From: DATARR01 sp036376245
GTDB lineage: Bacteria; Acidobacteriota; Thermoanaerobaculia; Multivoradales; UBA5704
Length of the DNA stretch: 64,000 bases
Reading direction: 5' to 3'
Assembly (NCBI GenBank): GCA_036376245.1
Contig: DASVAS010000007.1
Location: forward strand, 1-64,000
Shown piece by piece: positions 44,137-56,337 of the stretch. The translations under genes and the position numbers were made by a program. Below the pieces are notes generated by a model. The model was not told the origin of the DNA. It saw only the letters and a list, made by a program, of their open reading frames with translations, and made no database searches. The stretch's first letter is position 1. Each line of letters starts with the position of its first letter.

Positions 44137-45195
44137 TTAGGCCCGGTCTTCCCGCGGCTGATGAGGGCGTTGCAGGACCACCGTCTGCGGCGCGGGCCCT
44201 AGCCTGACGCCCTCCCTCTCCAGGGCGCGGAGCAGGTCCAGGTTGACCGCCTGCTGCCGGTCCATGAACGCGGCGTATTCGGAGGCGAGGATCCAGTAGA
44301 CCACCTCGAAGTTGAAGGACGAGGCGGTGAACCCCGTGAAGTGGGCGCGGTCGAAGCGGACGAGGTCCCGCGTCTCGACGGCCCGGCGCGCCATCTCCGG
44401 GATGCGCTCCACGAGGTCCAGCGGGGTGCCCAGGGGGACGCCGAAGGCGAGGACCACCCGCCGCTCCTTCAGACGCGCCCAGTTGCGGAGGCGGCTCTTC
44501 AGCAGATCGCCGTTGGCGAGCACGATCTGCTCTCCCCCCACGGCACGCAGCCGCGTGGTCTTCAGGCCGATGTGCTCCACCGTGCCGGTCATGTCGTCCA
44601 CCGAGATCGAGTCGCCGAGGACGAACGGCTTGTCGAGGACGATGGAGAGCGAAGCCAGCAGGTCGCCGAGGACGTTCTGGAGGGCGAGCGCCACGGCGAT
44701 GCCGCCGATCCCCAGGCCGGCGACCAAGGCGGTGACGTCCACCCCGAGGTTCTCCAGGGCCGCCAGCAGCAGGATCGCCCAGAGGACCAGCTTGGCCACG
44801 AAGCGCAGGATGCCGGCGAGCGCCATCGAGGTGGCGTCGTGCTCCAGGCGGCGGCGCTGCCGGGCCAGCCAGAAATCGATCGCCACCGACCCCCAGAGGG
44901 CCAGCTGGAGGAAGACGGCCAATTCGAACACGCCCTTGAAGATCCGCTCCTGCCCCCGGGGGAAGGGGAGGTAGAGGCTCCCCAGATAGAGGGAGACCAC
45001 GGCCATCAGCAGGATCTGGGTCCGCCGGGCGAGGTTGACGACGAAATCGTCGATCCCGGTGGCGGTCCGCTCGGCGGTCTTGGCGAGCCGGTGGACGAGG
45101 ATCTGCCGGACGGCGAGCAGCACCACGAAGACGGCGGCGGCGATTCCTAGGGTGATCAGCACGGAAAAGGTCAGGAAATCCGGCGCAGCGGGCAC
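44137..45195 (-). CDS. MscS-type mechanosensitive channel
   Basis: A 352-residue protein with N-terminal membrane segments. The pore helix region ALVAGLGIGGIAVALALQNVLGDLLASL is the conserved MscS TM3, and PFVLGDSISVDDMTGTVEHIGLKTTRLRA is the beta domain. The channel relieves osmotic downshock. The start is GTG at 45195. It is flanked by the tricorn-like gene and a divergent glutamate-type dehydrogenase, and is probably transcribed alone. Confidence 0.92.
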   Translation of the reverse strand: MPAAPDFLTFSVLITLGIAAAVFVVLLAVRQILVHRLAKTAERTATGIDDFVVNLARRTQILLMAVVSLYLGSLYLPFPRGQERIFKGVFELAVFLQLALWGSVAIDFWLARQRRRLEHDATSMALAGILRFVAKLVLWAILLLAALENLGVDVTALVAGLGIGGIAVALALQNVLGDLLASLSIVLDKPFVLGDSISVDDMTGTVEHIGLKTTRLRAVGGEQIVLANGDLLKSRLRNWARLKERRVVLAFGVPLGTPLDLVERIPEMARRAVETRDLVRFDRAHFTGFTASSFNFEVVYWILASEYAAFMDRQQAVNLDLLRALEREGVRLGPAPQTVVLQRPHQPREDRA

Positions 45196-45326
45196 AAAAA
45201 GTCGGCGCGGCCTCCATGAAAAGCCGTCCGGGGGTTGCGGCGGCCCGGCAACAATGCTATCACTCCGTCGCTCTGAAGGCCCTTCCCTGAATTCGGGCGT
45301 TCCCTTCCCCTAAAGGACTATTTCGC

Positions 45327-46766
<1,440 letters not shown>

Positions 46767-46767
46767 A

Positions 46768-46830
46768 ACCCTCACCCCCCGGCCCCCTCTCCCGACCCCT
46801 CCCTCCCTCCCTCACCGGGAGAGGGGGAGG
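46768..46830 (+). repeat. GGGAGAGGG-type dispersed repeat that supplies the amrS stop codon
   Basis: It contains CCCTCACCCCCC, CCCTCTCCC and a 33-bp core at 46794-46826 identical to 58441-58473. It lies between the dehydrogenase and amrS genes. The last codons and stop of amrS (46812-46829) are inside it. It belongs to the family also found at 18367, 22217 and 50927. Confidence 0.75.
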
Positions 46831-47942
46831 ATCGTGCTTTCAGGGGCCGAGAAGTCCCGGAGCCGCACAGGGAGGCGGCGGGAGCCCCAGGTCCCGGGGG
46901 CGGCCTGGAAGCGTCCGGCGCAGGGCGTGCCGCAGGAGGCGCAGTTGCCTTCCGGCGTCAGATTCCACTCGGTGAGCACGAACCAGTCGCGGCCGATGAC
47001 GCGCTCGCCGCAGCCGTGGCAGTAGGTGCTCGCCCCCTCCTCGTCGTGGACGTTGCCCGTGTACACGTAGCGCAGGCCGTTGCCCATGGCGATCCGCCGC
47101 GCCCGCGTCAGGGTCGAGGCCGGGGTCCGCGGCTTGTCCATCATCTTGTAGTCGGGATGGAAGGCCGTGAAGTGCAGGGGGACGTCCGGGCCGAGCTTCT
47201 CCGCCACCCAGCGGGTCATCTGGTCGAGCTCGGCGTCGGAATCGTTCTCGCCTGGGATCAGAAGCGTGGTGATCTCGAACCAGACGTCCGTCTCGTGCTT
47301 GAGATACGTGAGAGTGTCGAGGACGGGGGCGAGCTCGCCGCCGCAGATCTTCCGGTAGAAGTCCTCGGTGAACCCCTTGAGGTCCACGTTGGCGGCGTCC
47401 ATGTGGCGGAAGAACTCCTCCCGGGGCTCGGGGCAGATCTCGCCGGCCGTCACCGCCACGGTCCTGATCCCCGCCGCGTGGCAGGCGTCGGCCACGTCGA
47501 TGGCGTACTCGTGGAAGATCACCGGGTCGTTGTAGGTGAAGGCGACGCTGGCGCATCCGAGGCGCCGGGCCGCCGCGGCGATGACCTCCGGGGTGGCCTG
47601 GTCGGCCAGGGTGTCGAGCTCGCGGGACTTGCTGATGTCCCAGTTCTGGCAGAACTTGCAGGCCAGGTTGCACCCCGCCGTGCCGAAAGAGAGGACGGGC
47701 GTCCCGGGCAGGAAATGGTTGAGGGGTTTCTTCTCGATGGGATCGACGCAGAAGCCGCTCGACCGGCCCCAGGTGGTCAGGACGATCTGATCATTCTGCC
47801 GGGCGCGCACGAAGCAGAGCCCCCGCTGGCCTTCCAGCAGCTTGCAGAAGCGCGGGCAGAGATCGCACTGGACCCGCCCGTTCTCCAGAACGTGCCAGTA
47901 CTTCGTGGGAACGGTGTCGCCGGAGACGGCTACGTCTTTCAT
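46812..47942 (-). CDS. amrS: AmmeMemoRadiSam system radical SAM enzyme
   Basis: A 376-residue radical SAM protein. The [4Fe-4S] motif is CNLACKFCQNW near residue 90, and the N-terminal CDLCPRFCKLLEGQRGLC element and C-terminal zinc-ribbon-like CHGCGERVIG / CASCGTPC pattern fit AmrS-type proteins. In the known system AmrS works with AmrA and MEMO-like AmrB; neither is visible in the window. The final six residues and stop codon derive from a dispersed repeat. The biochemical substrate is not established. Confidence 0.9.
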   Translation of the reverse strand: MKDVAVSGDTVPTKYWHVLENGRVQCDLCPRFCKLLEGQRGLCFVRARQNDQIVLTTWGRSSGFCVDPIEKKPLNHFLPGTPVLSFGTAGCNLACKFCQNWDISKSRELDTLADQATPEVIAAAARRLGCASVAFTYNDPVIFHEYAIDVADACHAAGIRTVAVTAGEICPEPREEFFRHMDAANVDLKGFTEDFYRKICGGELAPVLDTLTYLKHETDVWFEITTLLIPGENDSDAELDQMTRWVAEKLGPDVPLHFTAFHPDYKMMDKPRTPASTLTRARRIAMGNGLRYVYTGNVHDEEGASTYCHGCGERVIGRDWFVLTEWNLTPEGNCASCGTPCAGRFQAAPGTWGSRRLPVRLRDFSAPESTILPLSR

Positions 47943-48004
47943 CTCAAAAGCTCCTCATTGTGGAAAACCGGCGGCGGAAGGTGAGGATTCCCCTCTGAAA
48001 GCAT

Positions 48005-48032
48005 GAGGCCGGAGGGTCGCCCCTCCGGCCTC
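48005..48032. terminator. 12-bp perfect stem downstream of the nuclease gene
   Basis: GAGGCCGGAGGG (48005-48016) and CCCTCCGGCCTC (48021-48032) flank a 4-nt loop. It lies 48-75 bp after the stop of the minus-strand nuclease gene and upstream of amrS. No U-tract follows, so it is a transcript-end or stabilising hairpin candidate. Confidence 0.45.
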
Positions 48033-48045
48033 TATCCATCAACGG

Positions 48046-48065
48046 CCCGTCTCGGGAGAGACGGG
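48046..48065. terminator. 8-bp perfect stem next to the nuclease gene stop
   Basis: CCCGTCTC (48046-48053) and GAGACGGG (48058-48065) flank GGGA. It sits 15 bp past the stop codon of the minus-strand nuclease gene and 13 bp from the 12-bp stem, giving two consecutive hairpins. Confidence 0.4.
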
Positions 48066-48079
48066 ACCCGGGAGCCGGG

Positions 48080-50764
<2,685 letters not shown>

Positions 50765-50926
50765 AGAAGACTCCTATGGAAATTGTGCAAAGGAGGCGAA
50801 AAGATACAACCTATAAATTCTACAACAATCCAAGCGTAACCGCATTCCCAGGCGTTCCGGGAGCGGAGCTGTGACTTGGCAGTGACGGTTCAGGGCGGTT
50901 CAGGGGTCTCTGACTGCGAGCGGCCT
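50765..50926. other. Upstream region of the nuclease gene
   Basis: 162 bp between the nuclease start and repeat copy 2. The segment 50790-50840 is clearly AT-richer than its surroundings and probably contains the promoter of the minus-strand nuclease gene. No hexamers are convincing. Confidence 0.35.
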
Positions 50927-51107
50927 GCCCTTCGAGACCTCACCCTCGGTCCCTCTCCCGTCTCCCTGCCGCCCGCCCCCGGGAGAGGGAGGGCCCTGCG
51001 ATCCAGGTCATCTTGAGCTGGGCAAAATCGCCGCCTCATCGTTCCCCCTCTCCCGGCCGGACGGGAGGGGGATGGGAGAGGGGGCCAGGGGGTGAGGCTT
51101 CGGAGGG
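50927..51107 (+). repeat. Dispersed 180-bp GGGAGAGGG-type repeat, copy 2
   Basis: 181 bp, in the same orientation as and largely identical to 18367-18546. Both begin GCCCTTCGAGACCTCACCCT and end with CCAGGGGGTGAGG then GGAGGG. It fills the space between the nuclease gene promoter region and the end of the amidohydrolase gene. No coding potential. Confidence 0.75.
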
Positions 51108-51142
51108 CACGGCGCCCCGAAAGCAAGCAGCCCTGAACCCCG

Positions 51143-52957
51143 CTACTGCTCTTCTTTCGCCGTCGCCAGCGCCGACAGCTCCGAAATCGGCCGCACCACT
51201 CCTCCCCGCACCACGTACTTGACCTTCCGCAGGTTGGCGATGTCCGCCGTGGGATCTCCAGCTACGATCAGCAGATCGGCCAGCTTCCCCTTCTCGACGC
51301 TGCCGAGGTCCTTCTCCCGTCCCATGGCCCTGGCGCCGCCCAGGGTGGAGGCGGTCAGCACCTGGGCGGGAGTGAGGCCGGCGGCCTGCATGGCCTCCAT
51401 CTCGGCGTAGACCGAGGGACCGTGCAGGGTCAGGGGATTGCCGGCGTCGGTCCCCATGGCGATGGGGATGCCCGCCTCGGCCACCCGCTTCAGGTTGGCG
51501 GCGGAGAGCCGCTCGCGCTCGGCGACCCGCGCTTCCCGGGACTGCAACGCGCCGGCGGGCACCGGAGAGGGGACCTGGGCCGTCTCGGCGACCCGGGCGC
51601 GGGTGGCGGGATCGAGGCACTGGTTGGGATCGTCCACGGCCGGGACCTTCCGGCTGGCGGCGGCCTCGTACATCCGTAAGTAGCCCCGGCCCACCGTCAG
51701 GGTGGGGCAGTAGATCGCGCCGCTCTCCTTGGCCAGGCGGAGGAACTCGTCGTCCACCGGCTGGTCCCAGACGCTGTGGACCAGCAGCTTCGCCCCGGCC
51801 CGCAGCGCCTCCTTGGCTTCCGCGAGGCCGGTGGCGTGGACGATCAGGGGAAGGTTGCGGCCGCGGGCGGCCTCGCCGGCGGCCCGTACGAAGGGGGCGG
51901 TCCGCTCGACCGGCAGATCCTCGTCGACGATGTACCAGACCTTGACCGCCGCGGAGCCGCGCTCGGCCAGGTAGCGGACTCCGGCCCGCGCCGTCTCCTC
52001 GTCGGTGACAGGGAGGAACTGCCGCTCCCCCGGCATGTTGAGCCAGTGGTCCAGGGTGGAGAGCAGCGGGCCGGCGGCGGCCACGCGAGGCATCCCGGAG
52101 TCGGGCTCGGCCGCGGCTGGCAGACCGAGGGTCCAGGCATAGCCGCCGACGTCGAAGACGGCGGTGACGCCGGAGCAGAGATGGGAACGGCCGAAGCGCT
52201 CGGGGTGGCGTGCCAGGTCCGCCACGACCTTCTCGTAGGGATGCCGCTCCCGCGCGTCGAGGGAGTCCGGCCGGCCGTCGGCCCAGCCGGTCTGCGAGAA
52301 GTGGACGTGGGCGTCGACGATCCCGGGGGTGATCCAATGCCCGGCGAGATCGGTGACCCGCACCCCCTCCGGCACCGGGCAGGCGGCGCGGGCGCCGGCG
52401 CACTCGATCTTCCCCTCCCGGATCAGGACGACGGCGTCCCGGACCGGGGGCGCGCCGGTGCCGTCCACCAGGGTGGCGCCCACCAGCGCGCGGGCCGGCG
52501 GCGGCACCCCCGGCAGGGCCGGGAAGGCGGTGCTCACGGCGATCTTCCAGCCCTCGGGCGTCTGCAGGAACAGCCGCTCGGAGAGGCCGGAGACCTCCTG
52601 GCCGCCGTAGCGCACCCGGTAGCGGTAGGTGCCGTAGACCACGCCCGGCCGCACCGGGGTGAGCCGGACGTCGTCGGCCTCGATGTGGTCGGGCCAGCCC
52701 TGGCCCGCCGTGGCGGCGAGATCGGCGTAGCCGAGGTCGAAGCCCTCGGGGCCGGTGCGGGCGAGCCCCTCGGACTGGAGGTAGCAGGAGAGGTAGGCGT
52801 CGCGGTTCTTGTCGCGGATGGCCTGGAGGTTCTTCTCGAACACGGCCCGGGCCGCGGCCACCTCGGACGCCGCGGCGCTTTGCCCGTGGGCGGCTGGGGC
52901 GGCGGCGAGCAGCAGGGCGGCGAGGACGAGGACGGATCTCATCGCGACGAGCTTCAT
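51143..52957 (-). CDS. Secreted metal-dependent amidohydrolase
   Basis: A 604-residue protein with a signal peptide (MKLVAMRSVLVLAALLLAAA). An N-terminal domain of about 150 residues resembles a nuclear-transport-factor-like fold (FEKNLQAIRDKNRDAYLSCY). An imidazolonepropionase-type amidohydrolase follows: GIVDAHVHFSQTGW (two His ligands), VHATGLAEAKEAL, LVHSVWDQP and IAMGTDAGNP (Asp ligand). Such secreted enzymes hydrolyse dipeptides or cyclic amides; the substrate is unknown. It is transcribed away from the gas vesicle operon. Confidence 0.88.
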   Translation of the reverse strand: MKLVAMRSVLVLAALLLAAAPAAHGQSAAASEVAAARAVFEKNLQAIRDKNRDAYLSCYLQSEGLARTGPEGFDLGYADLAATAGQGWPDHIEADDVRLTPVRPGVVYGTYRYRVRYGGQEVSGLSERLFLQTPEGWKIAVSTAFPALPGVPPPARALVGATLVDGTGAPPVRDAVVLIREGKIECAGARAACPVPEGVRVTDLAGHWITPGIVDAHVHFSQTGWADGRPDSLDARERHPYEKVVADLARHPERFGRSHLCSGVTAVFDVGGYAWTLGLPAAAEPDSGMPRVAAAGPLLSTLDHWLNMPGERQFLPVTDEETARAGVRYLAERGSAAVKVWYIVDEDLPVERTAPFVRAAGEAARGRNLPLIVHATGLAEAKEALRAGAKLLVHSVWDQPVDDEFLRLAKESGAIYCPTLTVGRGYLRMYEAAASRKVPAVDDPNQCLDPATRARVAETAQVPSPVPAGALQSREARVAERERLSAANLKRVAEAGIPIAMGTDAGNPLTLHGPSVYAEMEAMQAAGLTPAQVLTASTLGGARAMGREKDLGSVEKGKLADLLIVAGDPTADIANLRKVKYVVRGGVVRPISELSALATAKEEQ

Positions 52958-53009
52958 CGGAACCTCCCGGTGTCCGGCGTATGGTAGCAGGCAAGGCAGA
53001 GCTCTTGCA

Positions 53010-53038
53010 TTGAACCAACCTCCGTTGTCGGCTAGGAT
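53010..53038 (+). promoter_or_regulatory. Candidate sigma-70-type promoter of the gas vesicle operon
   Basis: TTGAAC (53010-53015) and TAGGAT (53033-53038) are separated by exactly 17 bp, 40 bp before the first gvp start codon. It is a fair -35/-10 pair but in a GC-rich genome chance matches occur. Confidence 0.4.
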
Positions 53039-53077
53039 GAGGACCTCAAAGCGTCTGTCTAGGCAACGTTGTACAAA

Positions 53078-53443
53078 ATGAGCCCTTCCATCGAACCGAC
53101 CTATCGCCGTTCCAGCGGACTGGTCGACGTCCTCGACCGTGTCCTCGACAAAGGCCTGGTCATCGCCGGCGACATCCGTGTGTCTCTCGCGGAGGTCGAG
53201 CTGCTGACGATCCGCATCCGCCTGCTCGTCTGTTCGATCGACAAGGCGGAGCAGATCGGCCTCGACTGGTGGCGCCAGGATCCGAACCTCTCCGTGGCCG
53301 CCCGCCGGCTGTCGCTGGAGAACGAAGCCCTGAGAGACCAGGTCCGTATTTTGGAAGAGCGGGTGGCCTCGCTGGCGCTGGAACGGGAGCGTCCAGCCCG
53401 GCGGGCCAGGTCCCCGCGGCCTGACAAGGATTCCAGGGGGTAA
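53078..53443 (+). CDS. gvpJ: GvpA-family gas vesicle protein, GvpJ-like
   Basis: A 121-residue protein. The core VDVLDRVLDKGLVIAGDIRVSLAEVELLTIRIRLLVCSID is the GvpA/J/M helix-strand-strand-helix unit. The residues after it (EQIGLDWWRQDP) resemble GvpJ rather than structural GvpA. A coiled-coil-like and basic C-terminal tail follows. GvpJ is a minor shell or assembly-nucleating component. The ATG at 53078 lacks a strong Shine-Dalgarno sequence. It is the first gene of the operon and lies 6 bp before gvpA. Confidence 0.85.
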   Translation: MSPSIEPTYRRSSGLVDVLDRVLDKGLVIAGDIRVSLAEVELLTIRIRLLVCSIDKAEQIGLDWWRQDPNLSVAARRLSLENEALRDQVRILEERVASLALERERPARRARSPRPDKDSRG

Positions 53444-53449
53444 GCGAAC

Positions 53450-53788
53450 ATGCCGGTTGAACGTGCATCCGGTGGCACCAGCCTGATCGACGTCCTGGAC
53501 CGCGTCCTCGACAAGGGCATCGTGATCGACGCCTGGGTCCGGGTCTCGCTGGTGGGCATCGACCTGCTGACAGTCGAGGCGCGCGTCGTCGTGGCTTCGA
53601 TCGACACCTACATCAAGTATTCGGAAGCGGTCTCGCAGGTGCCGTCGGTCTCGCGGCCGACGCTCGAATCCCGGTCCTCGGAGGAGTTGCTGGCTGAGAA
53701 CGCGGCTCTGCGCGCCCAGCTCGCCGCCGCCTCGATGGCCCGGGAGGAGACGCCGGCGCGCCGCCCCCGCTCTTCACCGAAAGGTTGA
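53450..53788 (+). CDS. gvpA: Gas vesicle structural protein GvpA
   Basis: A 112-residue protein whose residues 9-60 (LIDVLDRVLDKGIVIDAWVR, VSLVGIDLLTVEARVVVASI) match the canonical GvpA shell protein nearly throughout. That shell forms the ribs of gas vesicles. Canonical GvpA ends near residue 70-75, but this one carries an extra tail of about 45 residues with a helix (ELLAENAALRAQLAAAS) and a basic, proline-rich end. The function of the tail is unknown; it could face the cytoplasm. It is 6 bp from gvpJ and 3 bp from the kinase gene. Confidence 0.93.
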   Translation: MPVERASGGTSLIDVLDRVLDKGIVIDAWVRVSLVGIDLLTVEARVVVASIDTYIKYSEAVSQVPSVSRPTLESRSSEELLAENAALRAQLAAASMAREETPARRPRSSPKG

Positions 53789-53791
53789 CCC

Positions 53792-55942
53792 GTGGCCAGC
53801 GTCGCGCATCTCGACGCCTTTCCTCGCGCCCGCGGCGGCGTCGGTTCCAGGGTGAAGCTGACCCTGGTGGACGCCCTGCTCGCAGAGCGCGAGGTGAGGC
53901 CGTGCGCGGTGCTGACCCTGCGCTGGCTGTCGCGCCACGCCGGAATCGAGTGCGCCGTGTGCGCCGTGGTGGAAGCTGAAGGCGGGCGCCTCTCCGGACT
54001 GACCGGCCTGGGCGTCGGCCTGGCCAGCGTCGACTCCTTCCAGGTCGACCTGGCGGACCGCGCCCATCCACTGGTGGTGGCCCTGGGGGGCGGCGAGCCC
54101 GTCGTCTTTCCCGACTCCGGCCGTTCGGTACGGCGGCCTTTCGAGACCCCGCTGGGCAACACCTCCTTCCACGCCGTGCCGCTCGGCGGCTGCAAGGAGG
54201 AGGCGGGGCTCGGGCTTCTCCTGGTCACCACCGGGGATGAGGGCCCCCTCTCCGAGGACGTCCTGTGGGCGGCGGAGCTGCTGGGCATGCGCCTGGCCGC
54301 GCTCTGGTACCGGCGGGTGCAGGCCGACGAGCGGCGCCACAAGCGGGAGCGGAGCTGGCTGTTCTCCATCCTCAACGCCGTCACCGACCCCATCCTGCTC
54401 ACCGACGCCGACGGCCGCATCCTGATCGCCAACACCGGGGCCGAGACGCTGCTGACGGCGGGCGAGGACAAGCGCGAGGGCTGGCGCCGCGCCGTGGCCC
54501 TCAACAACATGCTGTTCTCGGCCTCGCTCTTCACCAACGCCGCCGAGACCGGCCCCACCCGCCGGGAGCTGCTGCTGGTCGACCCCTCCGAGGGTCAGGA
54601 CCTCCTGTTCGAGGTGCTGAGCACGCCGGTGCCCATCCGGCTCGGCGAGACCGGCATCGTCTCGGTGCTGCGCAACGTCGGCGACCTGCGCCGCGCCACC
54701 GAGGAGATCGAGGAGAACTACCGCCGCCTGCGGGTGGCCGAGGCCGCGACCCGCGCCGAGCGCGACCGCCTGGACGTCATCCTCAACTCCGTGCTCGACC
54801 CCATCCTGGTCACCGATCCCGGCGGCAACATCGTGCGCATGAACCCGCCGGCGGAGCGCATGTTCACCTTTCCGGCCGGCCCGCGGGACGTCGAGGTGGA
54901 GCGCCGGGTGCGGGCCAACGACGCGGTCTTCACCTCCTTCGTCTCCAACGTCTACACGGGCCAGAACCGGCGCTGGCGGCGCCAGCTCGCCCTGCTCGAT
55001 CCGCGCACCGGCGCCACGGTGCCGGTGGAGGCCATCTCGGGCCGCATCGACTCCCGGCACGGCGAGGAGACGGCGGTGGTCACCATCCTCCACGACCTCA
55101 CCGAGGCGGAGGAGAAGGCCCGCCTCTACGAGCAGATCAAGCGCCACTCCGACGAGCTCAAGGAGAAGGTCCGGGAGGCCACTGCCGAGCTGGCGGAGCA
55201 GAACGAGCTGCTGCGGCGGCAGGCCCTCCAGCTCGAGCAGGCCTCGGCCTTGAAGTCGCAGTTCCTGGCCAACGTCTCCCACGAGCTGCGCACGCCCCTC
55301 AACGCCATCATGGGCTACACCCACCTGCTGCTGGAGGGGATCTCCGGCGAGCTGAACAAGCCGCAGCAGGAGAAGCTGACGCGCGTCGACGCCAACGCCC
55401 GGCACCTGCTGGCGGTCATCAACGACCTGCTGGACATCGCCCGCATCGAGTCGGGCAAGATGCCCATCCAGATCGAGCGCATCCGCCTCCCAGAGCTTGT
55501 CGACGAGGTCATGTCCGAGGTCGAGCCGCTCATCCAGGGCACCCGCCTGGAAGTGAGCCGCAACCTGCCGCCGGAGCTGCCGGAGATCGAGACCGACCGC
55601 CAGAAGGTCAAGCAGATCGTGCTCAACCTGCTGTCGAACGCCCTCAAGTTCACGCCCCAGGGCTCGGTGGCGATCCGCCTGGAGCGGGCCGGGGGCGACG
55701 AGATCATCATCGCCATCTCCGACACCGGGATCGGCATCGCGGAGGAGAACCAGAAGACCATCTTCGAAGCGTTCGAGCAGGCGGACAGCTCCTACGCGCG
55801 GCGGCAGGGGGGGACGGGCCTGGGGCTGTCCATCTGCCGCCGCCTCGCGCATCTCCTCGACGGCCGCATCACCCTGGTGAGCCGCCTGGGCGAGGGTTCC
55901 ACTTTTACTTTGTTCCTACCCTGCAATCCGAGGACGCGATGA
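53792..55942 (+). CDS. Sensor histidine kinase (GAF-PAS-PAS-HisKA-HATPase)
   Basis: A 716-residue soluble kinase with no membrane segments. A GAF-like domain spans about residues 25-170, PAS1 about 185-300 (LNAVTDPILLTDADGRILIA) and PAS2 about 320-430 (LNSVLDPILVTDPGGNIVRM). A coiled coil leads to HisKA, with the phospho-acceptor His497 in FLANVSHELRTPLNAI. HATPase has NLLSNALKF, SDTGIGIAEEN and GTGLGLSICRRL. It begins at GTG 53792, 3 bp after gvpA, and its stop overlaps the response regulator start (ATGA). It presumably senses a cytoplasmic signal to control buoyancy. Confidence 0.95.
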   Translation: MASVAHLDAFPRARGGVGSRVKLTLVDALLAEREVRPCAVLTLRWLSRHAGIECAVCAVVEAEGGRLSGLTGLGVGLASVDSFQVDLADRAHPLVVALGGGEPVVFPDSGRSVRRPFETPLGNTSFHAVPLGGCKEEAGLGLLLVTTGDEGPLSEDVLWAAELLGMRLAALWYRRVQADERRHKRERSWLFSILNAVTDPILLTDADGRILIANTGAETLLTAGEDKREGWRRAVALNNMLFSASLFTNAAETGPTRRELLLVDPSEGQDLLFEVLSTPVPIRLGETGIVSVLRNVGDLRRATEEIEENYRRLRVAEAATRAERDRLDVILNSVLDPILVTDPGGNIVRMNPPAERMFTFPAGPRDVEVERRVRANDAVFTSFVSNVYTGQNRRWRRQLALLDPRTGATVPVEAISGRIDSRHGEETAVVTILHDLTEAEEKARLYEQIKRHSDELKEKVREATAELAEQNELLRRQALQLEQASALKSQFLANVSHELRTPLNAIMGYTHLLLEGISGELNKPQQEKLTRVDANARHLLAVINDLLDIARIESGKMPIQIERIRLPELVDEVMSEVEPLIQGTRLEVSRNLPPELPEIETDRQKVKQIVLNLLSNALKFTPQGSVAIRLERAGGDEIIIAISDTGIGIAEENQKTIFEAFEQADSSYARRQGGTGLGLSICRRLAHLLDGRITLVSRLGEGSTFTLFLPCNPRTR

Positions 55943-56337
55943 GCGGAGAGGAGTCCACGCCCCTCGTGCTGGTGGTCGACGACGTCGATCACGGGCGCGA
56001 GATTTTCGCCGAGTACCTGGAGTTCCGGGGGTTCCGCGTCGCCACCGCGGCCGACGGGCTGGAAGCGCTGGAGAAGGCTTTCGAGCTGCGCCCCGACGTC
56101 ATCCTGATGGACCTGTCGCTGCCGGGCATCGACGGCTGGGAGGCCACCCGCCGCCTCAAGTCGGACGAGCGGACCCGCGCCATCCCCATCATCGCCCTGA
56201 CGGCGCACGCGCTGGCGAGCGCCCATGAAAAGGCGCGCGAGGTCGGCTGCAACGCCGTCGTGACCAAACCCTGCCTGCCCAAAGACCTCGAGCAGGAGGT
56301 CCGCCGCCAGCTCGAAGCGAGAACGAACCAGGCATGA
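55939..56337 (+). CDS. Single-domain response regulator (CheY-like REC)
   Basis: A 132-residue receiver with LVLVVDDVDHG (acidic pocket), Asp58 in VILMDLSLPG, IIALTAHALA and KP (Thr and Lys switch residues). No output domain is present, so it acts by protein contact, possibly on vesicle assembly proteins or a separate transcription factor. It is translationally coupled to the kinase gene upstream and its stop overlaps the next start (ATGA). Confidence 0.95.
   Translation: MSGEESTPLVLVVDDVDHGREIFAEYLEFRGFRVATAADGLEALEKAFELRPDVILMDLSLPGIDGWEATRRLKSDERTRAIPIIALTAHALASAHEKAREVGCNAVVTKPCLPKDLEQEVRRQLEARTNQA

Noticed and set aside
41135..44140. Long open frame antisense to the tricorn-like protease gene
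   Set aside because: Antisense shadow of a high-GC gene with low-complexity composition; the sense strand carries tricorn features.
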